Positions 21,888 to 28,527 of a stretch of 28,527 nt of DNA are shown here, in pieces. The notes beneath the pieces were generated by a model, which saw only the letters and a list, made by a program, of their open reading frames with translations, was not told the origin of the DNA and did not search any database. Position 1 is the first letter of the stretch; each line of letters begins with the position of its first letter. Made by a program: the position numbers and the translations under genes. Source of the stretch: an uncultured cyanobacterium (GTDB lineage Bacteria > Cyanobacteriota > Cyanobacteriia > PCC-6307 > Cyanobiaceae); assembly GCA_903862155.1 (NCBI GenBank), contig CAIOXF010000047.1, positions 1 to 28,527 on the forward strand. The letters run 5' to 3'.

Positions 21888-22436
21888 ATGGCCACCACCC
21901 CTCTCCAGCAGGACGACCTGCACCGCGAAAGCCAACCCCGGGCGCCGAAGACGGCGCCGATGTTTGAGCTGATCCCTTACGAGAAGTTCCGCGATACCCC
22001 TGCCGTTCGTTTCTTCGATATCACGGTTGCTGAGTCGAATGCCCGCGACCTGGTGATCCACAGCGGCCCGGCGATCTCACCACCGGATGAGGAGAAAACC
22101 GGTGCCTGGCAGTTCTATCTGCATCCCCACCAGGAAGACAACCTGCTGGCCCTGCACGGCGGCCGTACGTTCTATCTGGTGAACTTTGGCTGGAATTATC
22201 CCTACCACATTGTTCGCCTGGAAACCGGCGGCGACATCCTGCGCATTCCTCCCGGCACGTTCCATCGCTCCGTATCGGATCCCGATGGTTCGGTGGTGCT
22301 GAATCAGGCCGTGCGTGAGGAGGGTGCGAGCGTGCTGCGGGAGTTCCGCGTGTACAACAGCCGCCGCATTCCCCGCCTGTTCGCCACCACCTTCAAAACC
22401 GCGCCGCTGCCCAAGCTGCATGGTCTGAACTGGTAA
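21888..22436 (+). CDS. Cupin-domain protein, function unknown
   Basis: The protein has about 182 residues from the ATG at 21888; a second ATG at 21960 (MFELIPYEKF) is an equally reasonable start. The single cupin barrel shows motif 1 as FYLHPHQEDNLLALHGG (two metal-binding histidines and a glutamate) and motif 2 as GGDILRIPPGTFHRSVSD with a further histidine. The metal site is therefore complete. The substrate is unknown; the family is widespread and includes dioxygenases, isomerases and sensors. It follows cobA after 142 bases, with its own possible NtcA-type box, and is convergent with the cellulose synthase gene 7 bases away. Confidence 0.8.
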   Translation: MATTPLQQDDLHRESQPRAPKTAPMFELIPYEKFRDTPAVRFFDITVAESNARDLVIHSGPAISPPDEEKTGAWQFYLHPHQEDNLLALHGGRTFYLVNFGWNYPYHIVRLETGGDILRIPPGTFHRSVSDPDGSVVLNQAVREEGASVLREFRVYNSRRIPRLFATTFKTAPLPKLHGLNW

Positions 22437-22443
22437 GTGCAGC

Positions 22444-24606
22444 TCAGTTGAAGCGGCGCAGGATCGGATCCGGCCGCCACAGCGTGCCCAGCCAATGGAG
22501 CAGGGAATCGCTGGTGCTGAGCCGGCGAGGCCGGTGAAACCAGTGCTCACCGCTGTAGATCAGTCCCAGCAGTACGGCATCGGCCTCGGTGTTGCCCGAC
22601 TTGAAATGGAGGCCCAGTTCGGTGGGGCTGGCCCGCTCCACCACCGCCTCCACGGTGAGCGGCGGTTCCATCAACTGGAGTTGGGCTGTGGTTCCTGGGG
22701 TGAGCCCTGGATGGGGCTGTTGCAGGGCGAAGGCCGCGCCTTCTTCCGAGAGATCAGCTGTGGTGCCCCACAAGGCTTGTCCCTGGTGCAGGAGGCAACC
22801 GATGCGCTGAATCGGGAATCGATCGGTGGTGCGGCGGATCGGCTGGTCGATGCAGGCCAGGAGGGCCACGGCGATCACCATGGCGTTGTAGAGGTTCCAG
22901 GTGAGCATCAGCCCCTCCCCCTCATACACCGATCGCCAGTTGTTCAGTCCGGAGTTGATCAGGGGCAGCAGATAGCGCTCCACCAGGGTGAGGCCCAGCA
23001 CCGCGAGCATGGCCATGAGGGGCCAGCTCAGGCCGAGATTCAGGCTCTGGCGGTTGGTTGTGGCGTCTTTGGCGGTCACGATGCCGCCGTAGATCCGAAA
23101 GGGGTGGCGCAGGATCTGGGCCATGCGCTTCAGCCCCGGCACGCAGAACAGGGTTTCGTACACCTCATTCCAGAACTGGAACTGATGGTTGTTGCTGAGC
23201 CAGCTCGGCAGCGTGTGCAGCAGCAGCACGAAGGGCACGCCGTAGGCCAGGTATTCGATTGGTGGTGCTGCGATCAGGGTGAACCCCAGCACCAGGCTCA
23301 ACAGCGGCAGCAGCAGATAGGTGAGCCGCCACAGGGGGGTGAGCAGGCTTGCTGCCAGGTTCAGGTAGACGCTGAGTTGGTCGCCGTTGAGGGTGCTCCA
23401 GATCGGCAGCTCCCGCGGGCGGAAGAAGATCTGGATGTTGCCCTGCATCCAGCGCAGTCGCTGATCGAGGAAGTCGGCGAAGGTGCGCGGCACCTCGCCC
23501 ATGCTCAGCACTTCATTGAGATAGCGCAGGGTCCAGCCGCGGGTGAGCAGCTTGGTGCTGGTCTGGTGGTCTTCGATCAGGCAGCTGGTCACGTAGCCGC
23601 CGATGGATTCCAGGGCGGCGCGGCGCACCACATAGGAGGTGCCGCAGCAGATCACCGCATTGGCGCGGTCGCGGATCACCTGCAGGTAGCGGAAGAAGTA
23701 GTCGAGGTCGCTCGGCATCACCACATCGAGGCCGAGGTTGCGGTTGTGAAACTCCGCCTGGAAGTAGTGCTGGGGAGTTTGTACCAGTGCCACCTTCGGA
23801 TCGGAGAAGAAGCCGAGGGTGCGCTCCAGAAAGCCGGCAAACGGCATGAAGTCGCAGTCGAACACCGCGATGAACTCGGCGTTCGTATGGGCCAGGGCAT
23901 GGTTGAGGTTGCCCGCCTTGCGGTGGGCGTTGCCCTCTCGGCTCAGGTAGTTCACCCCCAGGTTGGCGGCGAGCTTGGCAATCTCCGGCCGGTGGCCGTC
24001 ATCCAGCACGGTGATCGTGCGGTGGCGGTAGCTGAGGTTGCGGCAGGTGAGGATCGCTCGCCGCACCAGTCGCGCCGGCTCGTTGTAGGTGGGGATCCAC
24101 ACGTCCACGCTGGGTTCGTGCTGTTGCACCCATGGCGTGAGTTGATCGGCCTGGCGACTGCGCAGGTCGGGGTTGAAGCGCAGGGCGGGCAGGAGCTGCA
24201 GTCCGGTGGTGAAGAGGTACACCAGCTCGGTGGCCAACAGCAGGGCGCTGCACACCAGGCTCAGGGGGTGGGCGGTGTTGAGCGTGGTGGCCCGCCAGAG
24301 GAAGTAGCGCAGCGCTACCCCTACCAGGAGCAGCTCAATCAGGGCGTAGCTCCAGCGGCGCCTTGGCAGCCAGAGGGTGCTGGCGGCGGCGATCCCCGCC
24401 AGCACCACCGGTGGCACGGCATCGCGCCACAGCTCATCCACCTGGAACTGGCGCGGCAGCGTGCGCAGGCTGAGCGGATTGAGCTGCTCCGCATCCAGCC
24501 AGCCCGTGTCGGAGGTGGCGATCACCAGCGCCCCCAGCAGCAGCGCCGCCGCTACCACTAGAAAAGCCCAGGCGCCTGCGCTCACCCTGTTGGTGCCCGA
24601 GCTCAC
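22444..24606 (-). CDS. Cellulose synthase catalytic subunit with C-terminal PilZ domain
   Basis: This inner-membrane glycosyltransferase (GT2) of 720 residues polymerises UDP-sugar, probably glucose, and exports the chain. N-terminal membrane helices (about 11-31, 66-82, 88-104, 115-137) are followed by the catalytic domain with VLDDG (200-204), FDCDF (249-253), IEDHQTS (344-350, TED-like) and QRLRW (382-386), the D,D,D,QxxRW signature. More helices follow (about 411-465 and 530-585). A PilZ domain has R592-x-x-x-R596 and DLSEEG (618-623), the c-di-GMP-binding residues, so activity is probably controlled by that second messenger. The start is GTG, overlapping the hlyD-like stop. No BcsB or BcsC is nearby. 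Confidence 0.92.
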   Translation of the reverse strand: MSSGTNRVSAGAWAFLVVAAALLLGALVIATSDTGWLDAEQLNPLSLRTLPRQFQVDELWRDAVPPVVLAGIAAASTLWLPRRRWSYALIELLLVGVALRYFLWRATTLNTAHPLSLVCSALLLATELVYLFTTGLQLLPALRFNPDLRSRQADQLTPWVQQHEPSVDVWIPTYNEPARLVRRAILTCRNLSYRHRTITVLDDGHRPEIAKLAANLGVNYLSREGNAHRKAGNLNHALAHTNAEFIAVFDCDFMPFAGFLERTLGFFSDPKVALVQTPQHYFQAEFHNRNLGLDVVMPSDLDYFFRYLQVIRDRANAVICCGTSYVVRRAALESIGGYVTSCLIEDHQTSTKLLTRGWTLRYLNEVLSMGEVPRTFADFLDQRLRWMQGNIQIFFRPRELPIWSTLNGDQLSVYLNLAASLLTPLWRLTYLLLPLLSLVLGFTLIAAPPIEYLAYGVPFVLLLHTLPSWLSNNHQFQFWNEVYETLFCVPGLKRMAQILRHPFRIYGGIVTAKDATTNRQSLNLGLSWPLMAMLAVLGLTLVERYLLPLINSGLNNWRSVYEGEGLMLTWNLYNAMVIAVALLACIDQPIRRTTDRFPIQRIGCLLHQGQALWGTTADLSEEGAAFALQQPHPGLTPGTTAQLQLMEPPLTVEAVVERASPTELGLHFKSGNTEADAVLLGLIYSGEHWFHRPRRLSTSDSLLHWLGTLWRPDPILRRFN

Positions 24607-25811
24607 TGGAAGATCACCCGGGCCGAGTAGCCCACGAAGCAGAGCTTTCGCGGTGGGGCCGGCACGTCGCTGTCGATGCGCACCCGCACCTGGCTTTCGC
24701 GCGCCAGGTTGATCGGCAGCGGCACCGGTTCTTCGTCTTTGCCCGACAGGCGGCCCACGCCTGAGCGAATCAGGTCTACCTGGCCGCGCAGATCCAGCTC
24801 CTCACCGATCAGGTCGATGCGGGCGCGGCTGCCGATCCTCAGCCGCTTGAGATCGCTCTCCGACACATAGGTGGTGACCCAGCGGCTGGCGCAGTTCACC
24901 AGCCGCAGCACGGGCTGCTGGGCCCGCAGGGTGTCGCCGGTGCGCGCCTGCACCCGCCATACCACTGCGGGAACCGGGGCATCGAGCCACAGCTTGCTCT
25001 GCTGCTGAAACAGGGTTTCGGCGGTGTCCAGCTGGGCCTGCAGCCCCTTCACCTGGTGCTGGGCTGAGGCCCGCTTGCCCTGCAGCTGGGCCAGCTTCAA
25101 CGTTGACTCCTGCAGCCGGGGCAGGGGATCGGTGCCGCCGCGGGTTCGATCCAGGTTGAGGTTGCGCTCGGCGGCCTGCAGGCGGTTGGTCTGGGCGCGG
25201 ATGTTGGCTTCGATGCCGCGGATCTGGTCGCGGTTCTGCTCCACCGCTGTTCGGGCGCGGTCGACCACCGTTTCCGACACTGCCCCCACCCGGAACAGCT
25301 CTTCCTGGCGTTTCACATCCCGCTGGCTGAAGGCCAGCTCCTGGCGTTCACGGGCCAGATCGGCTTTGAGCTGATCCAGATCGTTGCTGCTGCGGGCCGT
25401 TTCCAGTTTCTGCTGGTTGTTCGCATCGCGTTGGAAGGCGGCAGCCAGCTCGCTCTGCAGCCGGAATTCCTGCTCCACCTGCTCCAGCCGAGCTTCGGCC
25501 GTGGTGAGGGCCGTGCGCAGCTGGCGCACGTCGGCATCGCTGGCCCTGGGGTTCTGCACCATCGCCAGGGGCTGGCCCTTCCGCACGGCCGTTCCCGCTT
25601 CCACCTTCAGCTCCATCAGCTGGCCGCTGATCGGCGTGGCCAGTTCGATGAAATCCCCATCCACCACCGCATCTCGGGCCCGGGTGGTGAGCACGTGGAT
25701 CACCACCCCCAGGGCGGCCAGCAGCAGGCCGCTACCCAGCACGATCACCAGGGCATTAGCCCGGGAGCTGCGCTGTGGCGGCGAATCGCCAGCGGGGGGA
25801 GTGGAGCTCAT
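24603..25811 (-). CDS. HlyD-family membrane-fusion (periplasmic adaptor) protein
   Basis: The 402-residue protein has a short cytoplasmic N-terminus and one membrane helix (about 20-42). A lipoyl-like half motif follows (ISGQLMELKVEAGTAVRKGQ, then PLAMV). A long coiled coil (about 95-275, rich in Glu/Gln/Arg/Leu heptads) precedes the second lipoyl half and beta-barrel (VWRVQARTGDTLRAQQPVL, YVSESDLKRLRIGSRARID). Such adaptors span the periplasm between an inner-membrane exporter and an outer-membrane channel. Its four-base overlaps with the GH10 gene upstream and the cellulose synthase gene downstream indicate one operon. It probably replaces BcsB in guiding the glucan out, as in the HlyD-linked cellulose systems described in other cyanobacteria. 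The outer-membrane partner is not here. Confidence 0.9.
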   Translation of the reverse strand: MSSTPPAGDSPPQRSSRANALVIVLGSGLLLAALGVVIHVLTTRARDAVVDGDFIELATPISGQLMELKVEAGTAVRKGQPLAMVQNPRASDADVRQLRTALTTAEARLEQVEQEFRLQSELAAAFQRDANNQQKLETARSSNDLDQLKADLARERQELAFSQRDVKRQEELFRVGAVSETVVDRARTAVEQNRDQIRGIEANIRAQTNRLQAAERNLNLDRTRGGTDPLPRLQESTLKLAQLQGKRASAQHQVKGLQAQLDTAETLFQQQSKLWLDAPVPAVVWRVQARTGDTLRAQQPVLRLVNCASRWVTTYVSESDLKRLRIGSRARIDLIGEELDLRGQVDLIRSGVGRLSGKDEEPVPLPINLARESQVRVRIDSDVPAPPRKLCFVGYSARVIFQ

Positions 25812-26887
25812 CGCGGCGCCTCAGTGGGCTGCAGGGTTGCGGCGATGCTGCTGCGGGCCGGCTTCGCTTGCAAGTTGGCGTCGTAGGGGAGAGGGCGCTG
25901 GGGAAGCCCATCGCTGCGGGGAAAGGCCCCATTCAGCCAGGTGTCGCGGTCGCTGAGGCCCCAGGTGGTGATCTGCTTGAGGGCTGGTTCCGGCAGTACG
26001 GCCCGCAGAAAGGCCCCATAGGTGGCCGCCACCCGCCCATCGCGCAGGGCGGTGGCGGATGGCAGTTCCCGATCGCTTACATCCAGCTCGGTGATCTCCA
26101 CCGCCAGGCCCCGCTGCCGCAGCTGCTGCAGAAATGCCGGGAGCGTGGCGAAACGCGGCTCATCCTCCCGGGGGGCCACCAGGTGGGCCTGCAGCCCGAT
26201 CCCATCCAGCGGCACCCCATCGCGCTGCAGTTGATCGATCAGGGTCAGCAACGACACCCGCTTGCGGGCCGTTTGGGGATCGTCGCCTTCCAGGCCGTAG
26301 TCGTTGATCAGCAGACGCGCCTTGGGGTCGGCCTGACGGGCCCAGCGCAGGGCGTCGGCGATGTAGTCCGGTCCGAGCTTCTCCAGCCAGAGGCTGCGGC
26401 GTAGGCCATGGCCCTGCTCGTCGAGGGGTTCGTTCACCACGTCCCAGCTGATCACCCGGCCTCGGGTGTGGCTGGCCACGTGCTGCACATGGCGCTCCAG
26501 GGCCTGCCGCAGCGGTGTGGGTTCCAGGCTCTCCAGCCAGCCGGGCAGTTGGCGATGCCACACCAGGGCATGGCCGCGAACGGTCATTTGATTCCGCTTG
26601 GCGTAAGCCAGCTGGCGATCGGCGTCGCTGAAGCTGAAGCGCCCCGGCTCGGGTTCGGTGGCGTCCCACTTCAGGGCGTTTTCCGGGGTGATGGCCCCCA
26701 CGTTGTGTTGTATCAGGGTCAGCAGCTCCGGCTGATCCAGGGCCGCCAGTGAGAGCGCCGAGCCCCAGGTGAGCCCCCGCTGGGCTGCCAGGGCCTGGAG
26801 GCCGTTGCCCTTGGCAGGTCTGCCTAAGGCCCCGCAGGCCGCCAGGGCCAGCCCCAACCCTGCGAGCAGTAGTGGCCGCCGCCGCAT
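25808..26887 (-). CDS. GH10-family glycoside hydrolase lipoprotein (endo-1,4-beta-xylanase-like)
   Basis: This 359-residue lipoprotein has a signal sequence (MRRRPLLLAGLGLALAAC) with lipobox Cys18. The TIM-barrel of GH10 shows ITPENALKWDATEPEPG (66-82), GHALVWH (105-111), ISWDVVNEP with acid/base Glu153, LINDYGLEG, GIGLQAHLV, and VEITELDVSD with nucleophile Glu267. WGLSDRDTWL closes the active site. All catalytic residues are present, so it should hydrolyse a beta-1,4-linked polysaccharide. It is the first gene of the operon with the HlyD-like adaptor and cellulose synthase. It may trim the exported polymer, as BcsZ (GH8) does in classical operons. The substrate (xylan, cellulose or mixed) is not settled by sequence. 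Confidence 0.92.
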   Translation of the reverse strand: MRRRPLLLAGLGLALAACGALGRPAKGNGLQALAAQRGLTWGSALSLAALDQPELLTLIQHNVGAITPENALKWDATEPEPGRFSFSDADRQLAYAKRNQMTVRGHALVWHRQLPGWLESLEPTPLRQALERHVQHVASHTRGRVISWDVVNEPLDEQGHGLRRSLWLEKLGPDYIADALRWARQADPKARLLINDYGLEGDDPQTARKRVSLLTLIDQLQRDGVPLDGIGLQAHLVAPREDEPRFATLPAFLQQLRQRGLAVEITELDVSDRELPSATALRDGRVAATYGAFLRAVLPEPALKQITTWGLSDRDTWLNGAFPRSDGLPQRPLPYDANLQAKPARSSIAATLQPTEAPR

Positions 26888-27023
26888 GGATGTAGCGAGT
26901 TCTGCATGTCACTTAAGGCAACGCTTGTCTGCAGCGGCACCCCCTCAAGGTGCCGGTGTCGAACTGGCCGGGAAATGAACCGGGGCCGTATCCGGATTCC
27001 CAGTCGATCGTGCTGACGGTGAG

Positions 27024-27920
27024 CTACGCGTTGCTGCCAGCCTGAGGTGCGGGTTCGGGAGCGGGATCAACGATTTCGGCGCTGATGTCCCATTCGAAGG
27101 CGCTCTCCACGCCCGGGGGACCGGAGAAGGTGCCGGTGATCGCTGCGGTGAGCTCTGGCTTGGAGGAGGTGGCCAGGGTGATGTAACGGTCGTCCACGAT
27201 GCCCTTGCCGCTGGGGTCGAAGCCCCGCCAGCCGGCGCCCGGCAGATACACCTCGGCCCAGGCGTGCAGGTCGTAGCGCTCGGGTTTGGGCTCCACCAGG
27301 TGGTAGCCGCTCACGAACCGCGCGGGTAGGCCCACGCAGCGGCAGGCCTCCACCATCAGCATCGCCAGGTCGCGGCAGGAGCCCACCCGCTCCTTGAGGG
27401 TGCGGCCCGCGGGCCAGGCCGGGCCCACGTGGCGTTGGGTGTATTTCACCCGGTCTTGAATGATCTCCACCAACTGCTGCAGGAACATCAGCGCCCGCTG
27501 GTCGCTGCCCATCAGCGCTTCTTGGGCCACGTCTACCGCTGCCGGATCGTGCTGGCCGTTCGGGAGCCAGCCCTCCAGCGAACCCATCAGGTCGCCGTTG
27601 AGATGGCCCACCGGATAGGGCAGCTGGGGTTCGTTCTCCTCCAGGCAGGCCCGCAGCAGCGGAGCCGTTTCCGTTTCCACCAACGCCGTGGAGCGCACGA
27701 TGAAGTGGTCGGCCTCGCCGTTGAAGCGCGCCCGCATGATTTCGTCGCCACTGGCCGCCACCAGCGGATAGAGCCGCCCTGGTTGCGGGCTGATCTCCAG
27801 CTTGAAGTCGATCAGTTTCTGGAAGCCATGTCCCCGCGGCTTGAGGCAGAACCGATGCGGCCCCAGCAGCACCGGCGCGCTGTAGCGGTAGGTGAAGGAG
27901 TGGGTTACGCGGGCACGCAT
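27024..27920 (-). CDS. Transglutaminase-like cysteine protease family protein
   Basis: The 298-residue protein begins with the bacterial transglutaminase-like N-terminal domain (VTHSFTYRYSAPVLLGPHRF). It carries a complete transglutaminase core: Cys182 in VGSCRDLAMLM, His219 in YDLHAWAEVYLPGAGW and Asp235 in GFDPSGKG. No signal peptide is visible, so it is probably cytoplasmic. It overlaps the alpha-E gene upstream by 16 bases. Alpha-E, transglutaminase and a circularly permuted ATP-grasp protein commonly occur together and are thought to form a peptide-synthesis or peptide-modification system of unknown product. An ATP-grasp gene may lie beyond the right edge. The 136 bases between this gene and the GH10 start hold no clear feature. 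Confidence 0.92.
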   Translation of the reverse strand: MRARVTHSFTYRYSAPVLLGPHRFCLKPRGHGFQKLIDFKLEISPQPGRLYPLVAASGDEIMRARFNGEADHFIVRSTALVETETAPLLRACLEENEPQLPYPVGHLNGDLMGSLEGWLPNGQHDPAAVDVAQEALMGSDQRALMFLQQLVEIIQDRVKYTQRHVGPAWPAGRTLKERVGSCRDLAMLMVEACRCVGLPARFVSGYHLVEPKPERYDLHAWAEVYLPGAGWRGFDPSGKGIVDDRYITLATSSKPELTAAITGTFSGPPGVESAFEWDISAEIVDPAPEPAPQAGSNA

Positions 27921-28527
27921 GCGGGGGCAGAGCTGGCGGCGGTGCTGTCGCCGTTGATGTTGGCGGCTATGAAGTAGCGCTGCTCGATCAGATCGTGCAG
28001 ACGGTTGAGGTCGCTCTGGAAGGCGTCGATCGCCTCGTGCAGACCGCCGGCGATCAGTTCATCGATCCGGCTGTAGCTCCACCGCGCGAGCGTAAGGCCA
28101 CTAAGGCATTCGAGGTCGTCTGGTGCGCCCGGTACGGCCTGTCCCCGCACGATCCGCAGGGTGTCGTTGATGCGCTCCAGGCAGTAGCGCACGGAGCGTG
28201 GGAACACCGGATCCAGCAGCAGGAAGTCGGCCACGGCCTCTGGCGTGATCACCTGCTGGCGCGACTGGCGGAACATCTGATAGGCCCCGGCACAGCGAAG
28301 CAGGGCGATCCACTGCAGCTCATCCAGCACTCCCCCCACTTCCTCGGGGCTGGGCAGCAGCAGGAAGTACTTCACATCGAGGATCCGGGTGGTCTTGTCC
28401 GCTCGCTCGATCAGGCGCCCCAGCCGGCTGAACTGCCAGGAGAGATCCCGGCTGAGGGTGGCGTCGGTGATGCCATAAAACAGCTGGCAGCCCCGCCGGA
28501 TGTCGCGCAGCTGCTCCTGGGGCGGCT
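27905..28527 (-). CDS. Alpha-E domain protein (partial, N-terminus outside window)
   Basis: The minus-strand frame is open to the right edge and gives about 206 residues of an all-helical alpha-E protein. Characteristic segments are LSWQFSRLGRLIERADKTTR followed by ILDVKYFLLLP near the window edge, then ELQWIALLRCAGAYQMFR, FLLLDPVFPRSVRYCLERIN and a C-terminal ALNRLH-like helix ending in LIEQRYFIAAN. The GTG at 28375 is internal (Val of ILDVKY), not the start. The gene precedes the transglutaminase-like gene with overlap, which is the normal order for this conserved but biochemically uncharacterised pair. Confidence 0.9.
   Translation of the reverse strand, partial: PPQEQLRDIRRGCQLFYGITDATLSRDLSWQFSRLGRLIERADKTTRILDVKYFLLLPSPEEVGGVLDELQWIALLRCAGAYQMFRQSRQQVITPEAVADFLLLDPVFPRSVRYCLERINDTLRIVRGQAVPGAPDDLECLSGLTLARWSYSRIDELIAGGLHEAIDAFQSDLNRLHDLIEQRYFIAANINGDSTAASSAPACVPA

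Noticed and set aside
22495..24561. 688-codon plus-strand open frame antisense to the cellulose synthase gene
   Set aside because: Its Gln/His/Glu/Val-rich composition is the typical complement of a membrane-protein gene; the minus strand carries the complete GT2 and PilZ motifs.

Overview
The window reads as part of the chromosome of a high-GC picocyanobacterium of the Synechococcus/Cyanobium type. Supporting signs are a ferredoxin-type nitrite reductase (NirA), a cyanobacterial ferredoxin-nitrate reductase (NarB) with its partner NarM, an NrtABCD nitrate/nitrite ABC transporter whose NrtC has the typical fused solute-binding domain, and an HPP-family putative nitrite carrier. The genus is inferred from gene content and base composition only. 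No tRNA, rRNA, CRISPR array or insertion sequence was seen, and no gene-free stretch exceeds about 220 bases.

Layout. 1-758 is the start of an MFS exporter that runs off the left edge. 884-8067 is a nearly complete molybdenum-cofactor island: moaC-moeA on +, a secreted repeat protein-moaD-moaE on -, mog-HPP on +, moaA on -, mobA on -. An MNT/HEPN nucleotidyltransferase pair and cyanase (cynS) are inserted, and a decayed alcohol dehydrogenase tail lies behind moaA. 8080-22436 is the nitrate/nitrite core: narM and narB (divergent); a Crp-type regulator at the 3' end of an nrtABCD operon; a TrpD-like protein; then nirA, a HEAT-CbiX fusion and cobA in one operon; then a cupin. 22444-26887 is a three-gene cellulose-type exopolysaccharide operon on - (GH10 lipoprotein, HlyD-type adaptor, cellulose synthase with PilZ). 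27024-28527 holds a transglutaminase-like protein and a partial alpha-E protein.

How it works together. NrtABCD, and perhaps HPP, bring nitrate and nitrite into the cell. NarB, matured with the molybdopterin cofactor made by MoaA, MoaC, MoaD, MoaE, Mog, MoeA and MobA and assisted by NarM, reduces nitrate to nitrite. NirA reduces nitrite to ammonium and needs siroheme. CobA makes the siroheme precursor, and the CbiX half of the fusion protein is a good candidate for iron insertion. Cyanase adds ammonium from cyanate. Four intergenic sequences of the form GTAGC...AC, each one base away from the NtcA consensus GTA-N8-TAC, lie before narB/narM, nrtA, trpD-like/nirA and the cupin. They suggest one nitrogen regulon.

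The most unusual items are the HEAT-CbiX fusion, the TrpD-like protein without TrpD signature motifs, the NtcA-like regulator at the end of the nrt operon, the duplicated cysteine-bracketed secreted protein in the moa island, the perfect palindrome between nrtA and nrtB, and the GH10 lipoprotein coupled to a cellulose synthase. The region is very compact: several convergent genes share or abut stop codons.
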